64,000 nucleotides of DNA from Crambe crambe. Lineage: Eukaryota > Porifera > Demospongiae > Poecilosclerida > Crambeidae. The notes under the pieces were generated by a model that saw only the letters and a program-made list of their open reading frames with translations, was not told where the DNA came from and did no database searches. Every line of letters begins with the position of its first letter. Positions within the stretch are counted from its first letter, which is position 1. This document shows, one piece after another, positions 1-9,183 of the stretch. Location of the stretch: NCBI GenBank assembly GCA_963924555.1, contig OZ004594.1, positions 6,479,563-6,543,562 on the forward strand, in the 5' to 3' direction. A program made the position numbers and the translations under genes.

Positions 1-80
1 TGCCCGGGCTACTAGAGAAGGGACTGGCAGAGACTACATCAAAGAGATCAAAGAGACCAGTGACAATGAAGTGAAGACTT
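1..80 (+). CDS. possible last exon of a gene entering from the left
   Basis: A reading frame starting at base 2 is open from the window edge to a TAG at about 78-80 and would encode about 25 residues ending in SDNEVKT. It is rich in charged residues (Lys, Glu, Asp). Nothing in it is recognisable and no splice acceptor can be judged because the window starts here. It could be the C-terminal tail of a host gene or a chance frame. Confidence 0.2.
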
Positions 81-304
81 AGGTCATAGTTAATAATGTT
101 CCTACTTTTAGTGACAGCTAAATATAGAACACCATTAGTATATAAATGAGCCATCTTGATTTGACATTTTCAGTTGAGCTTGTACTAGTGATTTGTGCAA
201 ACTGCTGTTATAATCCTTTTCATAGCTTAACTCACTCTGTTACTCTGGGAGGGTGCCGCCTTAGCCAACCCAGAACCCAACACAAGGGTCTATATCTAGG
301 TCTA

Positions 305-739
305 CACTCCAAAATGCCCGGTTTATCTACTTTACGTGTCATGTATAGTAGCGCCTGTGTGTGCTATGCATAATTCCATGCTCCAATTGTAATCAAGCTA
401 GATTGTTTTCTACAGCCTTTTGTCAGTGAATTGTAGGACTTGGCTTATCCAAGTGTTTGTGGCAGCTTTTTATGTATTGAGCTTCCTGGTTGGAACCACC
501 ACTAACATGACTCTTGTCTCTGACAGCAATATCAAGCACTGGAGCCTATCAGCTACTTTACTTGCTCACTTGCTCACTGTCAAATGCTGCACATTGCTAT
601 AGTAGTAGTTGTAGAGGCTTTAGGCTTACCTAAGTGCTTTGGTACATATAAACTCAACAGCAAAATCTTCTAAAGAGTTTTAGCACTAAAGAATACTTGC
701 ATGCTCGCTCGCTGTCAAAATGTTGCACATATTGCCCTA
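305..739 (+). repeat. left terminal inverted repeat of pogo-like copy 1
   Basis: This matches, in inverse orientation, the DNA at 2979-3391. Landmarks shared by both arms are CACTCCAAAATGCC, the TTTTCTACAGCC block, the TGACTCTTGTCTCTGACAGC block, and TAGTTGTAGAGGC. The arms differ by small indels and substitutions, so the element is not recent. Confidence 0.75.
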
Positions 740-1344
740 GTATGTGAGGCAGGACACTCAATGTTAAGTTTTGCTGATACTATAGATTATAGCTATGTAG
801 ATGCCCACTTGATGCTCAAAACCTTGTATCAGGTAACAGAGACACAAACTGATTACCATAAGCTTTATTATTGTGACATTGTTCTTTAGGTGACAATTAC
901 ATCACCCCCCTGTGTTAATCATTTAGTAGGAACAGATCTATTTATAGCTGACTATTTTTAGGAGGAGACTGATTTTACTATTTAAGTGATTTGTGCTGTC
1001 AGTAGAGAGAGTTCCAATTTATAATAAAATCCTACAATTATAATGTGTTATTTATAGTACATGAAAAGTAAAATTAAAAAATATAATAACTATAAGTACC
1101 TGCCATTGTACATCTGCTATGAATCCAACACTGTTAAACACGACAGAAGAAAGCTCAACACTGCTAAGGAGTTCTGAATAATAAAGGTAGCAAAGTTAGA
1201 TTACAATCTCATTCCATATGAAAAATAAATGTTTTGATCAGTTACCGTACTTGCTCCTAATTAGGTGCTATACTATCTGTTAAGTGCATACTTTCTTATA
1301 CGTACATGATTTGTTAATGGATCCAAATCAAAGTACAAGTGCAT

Positions 1345-2982
1345 GCCTAAAACCAAGTGCTAAAAAAATGGCTGTGTTCCTGAGCCTCCACAGCAGAAGA
1401 ACACTAGAAAGAGCTACACTAGAGAGGAGAAATTGAAAGTTATAACTATCATCTGTATAAAGAGAATAACCTATACAAAATAGTCAAGAGGTTTGACTTG
1501 AACACCAAGACCATTCTTCGTTGGGCCAAGGATGAGGATAAAAAAGCAAGGGTGGCTCTAGGTAAGCCTGACTACTTTCAGGTAGCTAGCTAGCACAGAA
1601 CTATGCATACCAGGCCAGAGGCTAGGCAGACGTGTGATATTTGAAAAGAAAGGTGAGTATCCTGACATGGAAGAACAGGCACATAAGGAATTAGCTGAGA
1701 GGGATCGAAGTCAAAGCTAATTGGTGGCTAAAATCTAGAACTAAAATCCACCAATCCTGAATCAAGTTTTATGTTTTCTGATGGGTGGTTCACTGGCGTT
1801 ACAGAATTAACCTACAAAAATATAGCTCAAAAACTAGAGTTTCACCATGCATTCAGCTTCTGGTGATGGAGATGTCCCACAATAAGAAAGATTTCAAATT
1901 CATCAAATGGATCAGGCACCATGTGCAGCTTACCATCTTTACTGATGGGATACCAAGAATAAAATCATTCATTATTTTCTGAATCAGCGGGAGGATCGAT
2001 CAGTCTCTTGTTGTATAGGTATACAACAAGAGAGTTATGGTCCATTTTCAAGAGGATGATGCATGGTGTGATGGTCCAGCCATGGAATACTGCACCAAAA
2101 ATTGCTACATGATGGATAATGAAGCTCATTGGATCTGCACAAGGCCCAAAAATCAGATCACATCATATGTCTTTAAAAAGTGTGCATGCAATATTAATTT
2201 TATTACTCCAGTATTTGTGCAAAGCATAATCCAGTCCCTAGACATGTGTTACAATGCTCTTTATTTAAAAAGAAAGTTGAAGATGCAAAATCACCTTGAA
2301 GAATATTTTCATGGGAAGTTTAATGCTGGAGAAAGATATACCGTATAGCGAGAAATTTTCGAGGGACAAATTTTTCACGAAACAGGATCACAACTTCAGT
2401 TCACGAATAAAATATTCACGATGTCAAAAGAGAATTTCAACCACGCATGCATGACATCATCCTAAGCTGTACTTCACGACGTGCGCATGCGTAAGGTTGC
2501 AGCTGCATTGGAGATCGAGAAGATGGCTACTACTTACAGTTTAGATTCTTGTATTCGTGGCTATCATGTGTATAAGGACCACGCACTTCTTCCCATTTCC
2601 AGCATGTACTTCGTTCAAAATTAGTTTTACTTCTTTATTAGCTACTTCAATCGACGAAGAGGGTATTCTGATAGATAAAGGTCCTTCCGGGTCTGGCAGA
2701 GGACAGTCATCGGCAGACATAGACCGCCTGAAGTACTTGTAAAGCGCCATATACCGGTATTGATATGCTTCGCTTCTCGATCTAGCTGACCACGCCCAAT
2801 TTATATCTACCCTTTACCTACTACCTGGCTTTAATTTCATGGTATATTTTTTCACGAATTGCTCCTCTTTAGTGAAATTCGTGAAAATTGTCTCCCTCGA
2901 AAATTTCTCGCTATACGGTATTCCGATTACTCACTGGGTTAGTGATGCATGGGAAGAGCTATCTAAGAATCCATATAACTAG
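1345..2982 (+). pseudogene. broken pogo/Tigger-like (DDE) transposase
   Basis: Three blocks recall pogo/Tigger/jerky transposases. About 1390-1560 gives an N-terminal helix-turn-helix segment with VKRFDLNTKT and RWAKDED. About 1640-2035 gives a scrambled central region. About 2037-2340 plus 2921-2982 gives the C-terminal part, with ITPVFVQSIIQSLD and LEEYFHGKFNAGER, then WVSDAWEELSKN and a stop. The blocks lie in different frames with many stops and a 578-bp insertion at 2341-2918, so the gene is dead. The family is known to cut and paste at TA. The assignment rests on motif order and the TA duplication. Confidence 0.6.
2341..2918. mobile_element. CCGTATA-type MITE with a GYHVYK gene fragment
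   Basis: The ends are CCGTATAGCGAGAAATTTTC and its inverse, giving TIRs of about 28 bp, flanked by TA at 2339-2340 and 2919-2920. It splits the C-terminal part of the pogo-like transposase. On the plus strand, 2524-2578 reads MATTYSLDSCIRGYHVYKD before decaying. A related SSCVKGHHVYK segment occurs in the MITE at 50016-50553, whose TIRs are also similar. The fragment resembles a family of animal genes beginning with this signature; I cannot name it securely. Confidence 0.7.
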
Positions 2983-3391
2983 GGCAATGTGCAAAATCAG
3001 CAAGCAAGTATTCTTTAATTTAATGCTTCAACTCTTTAGAGTACTTAGATAAGCCTAGAGCCTCTACAACTACAACTATAGCAATGTGCAGCATTTGACA
3101 GTGAGCAAGTGAGCAATTAAAGTAGCTGATAGGCTTCAGTGCTTGATATTGCTGTCAGAGACAAGAGTCATGTTAATGGTGATTCCAACCAGAAAAATCC
3201 ATACATAGAAAGCTGTAAATGCTTACCACAAGCACTTAGGTAAGCCAAGGGCCTACAATCCACTTAGATAAGCCTAGCACCTCCATGATAAAAGGCTGTA
3301 GAAAACAATCTTAGCTCATTACAATTGGAGCATGCACATTATGCACAAACAGTGCTACATGCTACATACACGCCTGTGGCATTTTGGAGTG
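2979..3391 (-). repeat. right terminal inverted repeat of pogo-like copy 1
   Basis: This is the inverse partner of 305-739 and ends GGCATTTTGGAGTG before the TA duplication. The same right end recurs at about 16800-17051 and 17776-18143 in copy 2. Confidence 0.75.
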
Positions 3392-3457
3392 TAGACATAG
3401 ATATATATATTTACAATTTCAATGAGTCATGACCTGAGAGTCAGTTCACTTGTGTAT

Positions 3458-3711
3458 TGTTGGGATGCCTCCTCAAGTCCTCCCAACAAAGGATACAAAG
3501 ACCTAATCATCAGTAGCTAAACTTTGTCATAATTATTAGAACAGGAACAGGACATTAGCTAACTAAACCACACCCACTTGATTTATAATTTAAGCGCTTA
3601 TGTCTGTCAGTTGTTGTAATATTCAAGATTTGGAAACTAGCTCATCTCCTTGCTATGCAACTCACGCTTGGACTAGCATAACTGGTGCTCAGGCATCTGT
3701 CTAGCCCAACA
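3458..3711 (+). repeat. 5' LTR
   Basis: 254 bp, starting TGTTGGGATGCC and ending CTAGCCCAACA. It matches 8912-9183 except for a few substitutions and short indels (for example TTATTTATA and CATTCAGTT are present only in the 3' LTR). Confidence 0.9.
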
Positions 3712-3729
3712 TTGGTGGCAGCGGTACAA
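3712..3729 (+). other. primer binding site
   Basis: Immediately after the 5' LTR the sequence is TTGGTGGCAGCGGTAC. The TGG beginning one base after the LTR is what pairs with the CCA end of a tRNA. I cannot tell which tRNA would prime. Confidence 0.55.
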
Positions 3730-4094
3730 ACTACCCACTGGCTAAACGCTCAGTGCCCCCCGGACTCACCGGAGATCTTCAAAAGATTTCACCAGCTGTT
3801 TTAACAGCTACCACTTCTTCCCGAGCAATCGGAGACCTACCTGGACTACTCCAGAGATCAAAATCCCCTGTGGTGGAGCGACCAGACTCCCTAACTGGCA
3901 AATAACCTGAGGAAAGCTCAGAGACCAAGAAAACCCAAGCGGTGAAGCACCAGCGACCAGTATCATCCTATCGCACCTCAGTTGCACACTACTGCCCCTT
4001 TTTCCCTGAGATCGGGCCTCATCTAGCCACCTTGAGACCAGCAGCAGAGTACACCGTGAAGCTCGTGGACTTGCCGCACTGACTGGCAAACAAC
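3730..4094 (+). other. untranslated leader of the LTR element
   Basis: This lies between the primer binding site and the gag start codon. It holds no convincing reading frame on the plus strand. It is C-rich relative to the surrounding DNA, as is common for such leaders. Confidence 0.5.
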
Positions 4095-5786
4095 ATGCCG
4101 AAACAAAAGATATCAGACAGAGACCCCACAGCAGCTGACCTGGATAAGTATATCAGCAAGCTGGAACTGCAGAACCAGCAGTTAACAGAGTCACTTTCAG
4201 CCTACTCATCCAGAGCCACACCATCAGTAACTAACAAACCTCCTTCTTTCTATACAGGAAACTATTTGTGGAACACACCCACAGGAGCTCACCTGCGAGG
4301 CCGATATAGACAACCAGACCTTGCCACAGCTCCCCAGCCCTCAACCTCAGACAAAGAAGAAGAATACATGTTGCGGCATCAAGCAGCCAAGGACGAGGGA
4401 GTCCCTCCTCCACATCTAGTGCAGGACCCACAACCAACTACACAACCAGCTAACCCTGGTGAAGGTACCTTACAGCTATTGCTCCAGCAAATGCAGCTAG
4501 ATAGGCAAGCCCTGGTTACTGCAATTACCTCTCAGAATACCCAAAAGCAAACCATGCAAGCCATTCCCCAATGCCAACCCATGTCCCCGAAAGAGGACAT
4601 CCATGAGTATATCCAGTGTTTTGAAGAGACACAGAATGCAAGGGGTAACCCACAACAGAATTGGGTACATACTCTACTTCCTTTGTTGAATAGGAATTGT
4701 AAAGCTGTAGCCATGACCTTACCAGCAGTTAGTAAGTTCAACTACAAGCTTCTTAAGGCAGAACTCTTAGCCTCAGCTTCTCATAGCACAAAGCATGCTT
4801 CTAAAGCATTTTGGGAGTACCAGAAGCTATCTGGCTCCACTTGGAGGGAAACAGTGAATACCCTCACCAAGAAGATAACTCTATTCACACCTGGACCCAC
4901 TATCCAGGATGTGAGAAGTCAAATAGTAACAGAAAAGCTACTACAACTGCTCCCGTTTAGAGCACAGGCCTTTGTTAGAGAGAGAGAGCCTAAAACTGCA
5001 CTAGAAGCAGCTGACTTGGCTTCTTCTTACTTTCATAGTCACAACATGGATGAAATCCATTGGGACACAACTATCAATAAGAAACAGCCTTCTTCCCCAA
5101 AGGCAAACTTCAAACAGAATCTTCAAAGTCAGCATCAAAGCAGACATATCCAATCTAATCACCACCCCAATCAGTCAGGTCACAGGACCTTCTGGTCCCA
5201 TGACAAGAATCAGGTGCCTCATTATGTGCCTAATTATCAACCAGGTACTAACCCGGTCACAAAGGATACCAATTTGCAACCTAATCAGCAGGCCCAACAA
5301 CCCAGAAATTTTCAAACACAGTACAAGGGTGACCTTTCAAAGGTTACATGCTTCAAATGTGGAGAACGGGGTCATAAAGCTGATGCCTGTATCAAAATCA
5401 ATTTGGTGAGCACACCCTGCTTATTTGGCTCCTTTACTGCCCCTCCAATATTGAAACCAGGCAGAATTGGCAACAAAGATGTACAATTATTTATGGATTC
5501 TAGAGCTGATAGTTCCATAATTGCCAGAGAGCTATTACCTGATAATTATACCCAGTGCATGTCCATCAATGTCACAGGAGTCAATTCCCAAGATCAGCCC
5601 ACGCTATGCCAGACTGCACTATTCCCAGCTACCATAGATGGCCATGATGTGCAAATGTTTGCAGCAGTAGTGGACGGAAAGGACCTCCCTCATCCTATCA
5701 TTATTGGAAGGAGCATACCAGGCTTGAACATCCAACACCCACTCACAAGAGCAACAAGAGCATCAAGCTTCTGCACAGCAACCTAA
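4095..5786 (+). CDS. Gag with zinc knuckle, fused to aspartic protease
   Basis: A 563-residue open frame. Residues about 14-35 form a short heptad-like segment (DLDKYISKLELQNQQL). Residues about 150-320 look like a retrotransposon capsid region. Residues 419-432 are a CCHC zinc knuckle (CFKCGERGHKADAC), which binds RNA. The retroviral-type protease follows from about residue 462, with flap- and IIIGRS-like C-terminal motifs. The catalytic triplet, normally DSG or DTG, reads DSR at residues 468-470, so the enzyme is probably dead. The ATG at 4095 follows the leader directly. Integrase follows in another frame after a 61-bp gap. Confidence 0.8.
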   Translation: MPKQKISDRDPTAADLDKYISKLELQNQQLTESLSAYSSRATPSVTNKPPSFYTGNYLWNTPTGAHLRGRYRQPDLATAPQPSTSDKEEEYMLRHQAAKDEGVPPPHLVQDPQPTTQPANPGEGTLQLLLQQMQLDRQALVTAITSQNTQKQTMQAIPQCQPMSPKEDIHEYIQCFEETQNARGNPQQNWVHTLLPLLNRNCKAVAMTLPAVSKFNYKLLKAELLASASHSTKHASKAFWEYQKLSGSTWRETVNTLTKKITLFTPGPTIQDVRSQIVTEKLLQLLPFRAQAFVREREPKTALEAADLASSYFHSHNMDEIHWDTTINKKQPSSPKANFKQNLQSQHQSRHIQSNHHPNQSGHRTFWSHDKNQVPHYVPNYQPGTNPVTKDTNLQPNQQAQQPRNFQTQYKGDLSKVTCFKCGERGHKADACIKINLVSTPCLFGSFTAPPILKPGRIGNKDVQLFMDSRADSSIIARELLPDNYTQCMSINVTGVNSQDQPTLCQTALFPATIDGHDVQMFAAVVDGKDLPHPIIIGRSIPGLNIQHPLTRATRASSFCTAT

Positions 5787-5847
5787 TTGTCACCTTCAGC
5801 CTGCTCCAACTAAGAGCTCATTTACACCTCCAGTTCACCAAGATATT

Positions 5848-7380
5848 GTGGACTTAGACAATATCACAGCAGCAGAGATTGCTTTGGTAAAAATAAGGGC
5901 ACAAACCAAACGGGAGAAGCAACAACAGCTACAAGATGAAGCAGCTACAGCTCTCTCAAAGGCCCCAATCACCCACCCAGATGACATACCCACCCTGCAG
6001 AGTGCAAACTTGCCCAGTAAGGCACACAAGGAGATCGGACCACACCCATCCGGACCCTCAGTGGACTCTACACCCACAGTCCAGTTCTCTCAGACAGGGG
6101 AGACACCACGAATGGACCAAACTACCATTGAATCTGATTATACTGCACCTTTTTCCAATGCAGATTTGAGAAAGCTACAGGACACAGACAGTAGCCTCGC
6201 TAAGATGTGGGAAGCAGCTAAGGACCCACTACAAACCATCTTCACTGTGAAACAGGACATTCTTTACCAAGTGAACATGGACCCCAAGAAGAATGGCAGC
6301 CACTACAGGATTGTTGTCCCGGTTAGCCTTCGTCCCAAGGTACTCCAAGTAGGACATGCATGCTCTGGTCACTTTGGAGCTAAGAAAACTAAGGCACAAA
6401 TAGAGTCTCATTTCTATTGGCCTGGCCTTGCTAAGGACATTGCAGACCACTGCAAAGCTTGCACAGTCTGTGCTGCATACAACTCACACAAGCCTGATAT
6501 ACAGCCTTTGAAGCCTGTACCCCTTGTGCACACACCATGGCAGAAGTTAGCTATGGATATTGTTGGCCCGTTCTCCAGGACCAGCAATGGCTATCAGTAC
6601 ATTCTAACACTGGTGGATATGGCAACCAGATTCCCAGAGGCCATATCCCTCAAAAGAGTAGACACAGCTTCAACAGCTGAAGCACTGCTACGAGTATTTT
6701 CAGCTTATGGTACCCCACAGACCATAGTACTCCACAAACCATAGTACATGATAATGGCTCAAACTTCACTAGCCAACTCATGCAAGCTGTTCTCAAGTCT
6801 CTCAACATCTCACAAATTAAGGTAGCCCCCTACCATCCCCAAGCAAATGGGATGATTGAACGGTTAAATGGCACATTGAAGAAAGCTATTAAGAAAGCTG
6901 GAGCCAAGGAGTCCACATGGGACAAATGGCTGCATTTTGTCTTACATGCTATAAGAATAACAGAGCATTCCTCAACTGGGCACACACCCTACCAACTACT
7001 ATTTTGGTAGGAAGCCTACCACATCCATTTCTTCTCTAAAAGAATCACTGGAAGGAGTAAAAGAAGACTTGCCCCTGCCAGTTACTGAATACCTAAGCAA
7101 CCTAAAGCAGCTCATGGAAGATGCCAAACAGACGGCCGAGGAAGTTGAAGCTAAGGCTAAGGAAACAGCCAAAGCATACCATGACACCAGAAAGAAGGTT
7201 AAGGCATCTAGCTTGGAACCTGGTCAGCCAGTATTGTGCTTTGAGCCTAGAAAACAGAAGGGCTTAGCAGCTACCTGGCTTGGTCCATATACAGTGAAAA
7301 AGAAACTTGGTGACTTAACTTATCTTATTGATATGGGACACGGCAAAGTCCTCAAAAGGCACAGGGCTAGACCAAGGTGA
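5848..7380 (+). pseudogene. integrase, broken by a 17-bp duplication and a frameshift
   Basis: The first frame (5848-6744) has an HHCC zinc-binding domain (His170, His175, Cys205, Cys208) and the first catalytic Asp (237, in AMDIVGPF). A 17-bp tandem repeat (TCCACAAACCATAGTAC, at about 6729-6745) then throws it out of frame just before the second catalytic Asp (HDNGSNF). The core resumes at 6780 with MIERLNGT, which holds the catalytic Glu. An extra T near 7005 shifts the frame again (LLFW followed by a stop). The C-terminal domain continues at 7069-7380 (LEPGQPVLCF, WLGPYTV). It sits upstream of RT, which is unusual. Confidence 0.8.
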
Positions 7381-7765
7381 GGTAGAGTGCCTGATGATGC
7401 CATGGTCAAGCAGAGACTGGATATCCTGTTCCAGTTTTGTTTTCCATTGTAGTGAGGGCCTGTAGGGCTTCCTGCTGATTGGAGGGGTATCACCCGTGTC
7501 CAACATGTAGGGAGGCAGGTCTGCAACACCTGGAATAGTGGAGAAAACATCCATAGAGTTAGGTATTAGAGAGGCAATTTCCTGTTGTTGAGAAGGTGAT
7601 AAGTTGTCAGTTCATTTGATGTCTTGTGGAATGTTCATGTTTTTGTTATTGTCTGTTGTAGGTCCCAGAGTGAGTTTGTCTGGTGCATCTTCGTCAGGTT
7701 CAGCACAAACAATGATGCTTATGTCTGTAGTGTCTGGCGAGTACTTCTTGATGGCATTCCAATCA
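7360..7765 (-). pseudogene. inverted N-terminal part of reverse transcriptase
   Basis: Read on the minus strand this encodes a linker followed by the typical start of a Ty3/gypsy RT: LPPYMLDTGDTPPISRKPYR, then LEQDIQSLLDHGIIRHSTSPWSSP. It should run directly into the PKKNGD block, which lies just right of this segment but on the plus strand. The simplest reading is an in-place inversion with breakpoints near 7360-7380 and 7760-7765. Its presence here shows that RT naturally follows integrase in this element. Confidence 0.8.
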
Positions 7766-8986
7766 TGGCTGTCCCAAAGAAGAATGGTGACGTCCACCTA
7801 TGTGTGGATTTCCGGGCTCTCAACCCCCGATAACTACCCTTTACCTCGCATTGACGACTTGTTGGTAACAGTGAGTAAAGTCAAGTACCTCACAACACTT
7901 GACCTTACCAAAGGGTACCATCAAATTGCCCTTGAGCCTTCCACCATACCAAAGACTGCCTTTACTTCCCATTGTGGAAAATACGAGTAAGTACGCCTTC
8001 CTTTTGGCCTCTGCAATGCTCCTGCATATTTCCAAAGATGTATGGATGCTACCTTTGCTGATATTTCAGCCAGAGCTTACATTGATGACGTAATAATAGC
8101 CACCGAGACATGGCAAGAACATTTATCTATCCTATCTACAGTCTTACACAGATGCAGGGAAAAGAAGATCTCCCTTAAGCTCGCTAAGTGCTGTTTTACT
8201 TCCACCAAGCTGGATTACCTAGGCCACAACATTGGATCCGGCTCCATCCTGCCGCAGACAGCCAAGGTGGATGCCATCCTTGACTTCCCTATCCCCCAGA
8301 CCAGGAAACAGGTAAAATCGTTCCTAGGTCTTATTGGCTATTACAGGCAGCATATACCTGCTTTTGCTAGCATAACACAACCTCTTAATGCTATAACTGG
8401 CAGTACTAGCCCCAAAACAGTTCAGTGGAACCCGTCCCTGGATACGGCATTCAACAAGGCTAAGCAAGCATTCCTTGAAGCTCCTATTTTGTCAGCTCCT
8501 GACCTGACACAGCCTTACCACCTCTATACAGACGCTTGTTCCACAGGCATTGGTGCCGCCCTTACACAGGCACAGGATGGAAAAATAAAACACATTGCTA
8601 AACAGCTCACACCTGCACAGGCCCATTACTCAGCAACTGAGCTTGAGGCCTTTGCTATTGCTTGTGCTCTAAAGCATTTTGCAGTGTACCTACATGGCTC
8701 ACACACAACCATCTACAGTGATCACAAGCCACTGTTATACTTGGATAATATGGTTAACGACAACAAACGTTTAATGAGATGGGCCACAGTTTATTCAGCA
8801 GTTCCCTCACAGCATCCAGTACATCCCTGGACGAAAGAACACAGTTCCAGACAGCCTCAGCAGAGCATGGGACACCTCTCAAGGAGGGGACCTTCTCAAG
8901 GAAGGGGGAGATGTTGGGATGCCTCCTCAAGTCCTCCCAACAAAGGATACAAAGACCTAATCATCAGTAGCTACACTTTGTCATAA
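7766..8986 (+). pseudogene. reverse transcriptase core and RNase H
   Basis: The RT core starts at VPKKNGDVHLCVDFRALN (7769), shifts frame near 7828, and continues with DNYPLPRIDDLL and LDLTKGYHQIAL. A stop codon lies at about 7988, before the RLPFGLCNAPAYFQR block. The long frame from 8042 has the catalytic YIDD at residues 13-16, then the connection domain. RNase H motifs follow (YTDACSTGIGAAL, ATELEAFAIACAL, YSDHKPLLYL). The protein fades out just before the polypurine tract. The family makes cDNA from the element's RNA. Confidence 0.85.
8899..8911 (+). other. polypurine tract
   Basis: AGGAAGGGGGAGA lies directly before the 3' LTR, where plus-strand DNA synthesis would be primed. Confidence 0.7.
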
Positions 8987-9183
8987 TTATTTATTTATAG
9001 AACAGGAACAGGACATTACAAGCTAACTAAGCCACACCCACTTGATTTATAATTTAAGCGCTATGTCATTCAGTTCTGTCAGTTGTTGTAATATTCAAGA
9101 TTTGGAAACTAGCTCATCTCCTTGCTACGCAACTCACGCTTGGACTAGCATAACTGGTGCTCAGGCATCTGTCTAGCCCAACA
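8912..9183 (+). repeat. 3' LTR
   Basis: 272 bp, TGTTGGG to CCCAACA, matching the 5' LTR at 3458-3711 and longer because of small insertions. It abuts coding sequence of a hAT transposase relic on its right, while the left flank of the 5' LTR does not look like the same gene. Confidence 0.9.

Larger units (their letters stand above)
303..3393 (+). mobile_element. pogo/Tigger-like DNA transposon, copy 1, with long TIRs
   Basis: The element runs from CACTCCAAAATGCC at 305 to its inverse at 3391 and is flanked by TA (303-304 and 3392-3393), the target duplication of Tc1/mariner-pogo elements. The terminal inverted repeats are unusually long, about 430 bp on the left and 410 bp on the right. The interior holds a broken plus-strand transposase. 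A 578-bp MITE has inserted into the last part of that gene. A second, truncated copy lies at 11264-18143. Copy 1 preserves the empty site for the transposon found in copy 2 (near 1228-1233). Confidence 0.75.
3458..9183 (+). mobile_element. LTR retrotransposon with integrase upstream of RT (Gmr1-like order)
   Basis: Two LTRs (3458-3711 and 8912-9183) begin TGTTGGG and end CCCAACA. Between them, on the plus strand, lie gag with a zinc knuckle, an aspartic protease, integrase, then reverse transcriptase and RNase H. In ordinary Ty3/gypsy elements integrase comes last. The order seen here is that of the Gmr1 group described from deuterostomes. The N-terminal part of RT (about 7360-7765) is inverted in place. 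The LTRs differ by a handful of substitutions plus small indels. No matching target duplication is visible at the two flanks (TGTAT on the left, AACCT on the right). Many frame breaks make it inactive. Confidence 0.85.

Noticed and set aside
4231..4741. Minus-strand frames within gag
   Set aside because: Shadow frames of a clear gag gene.
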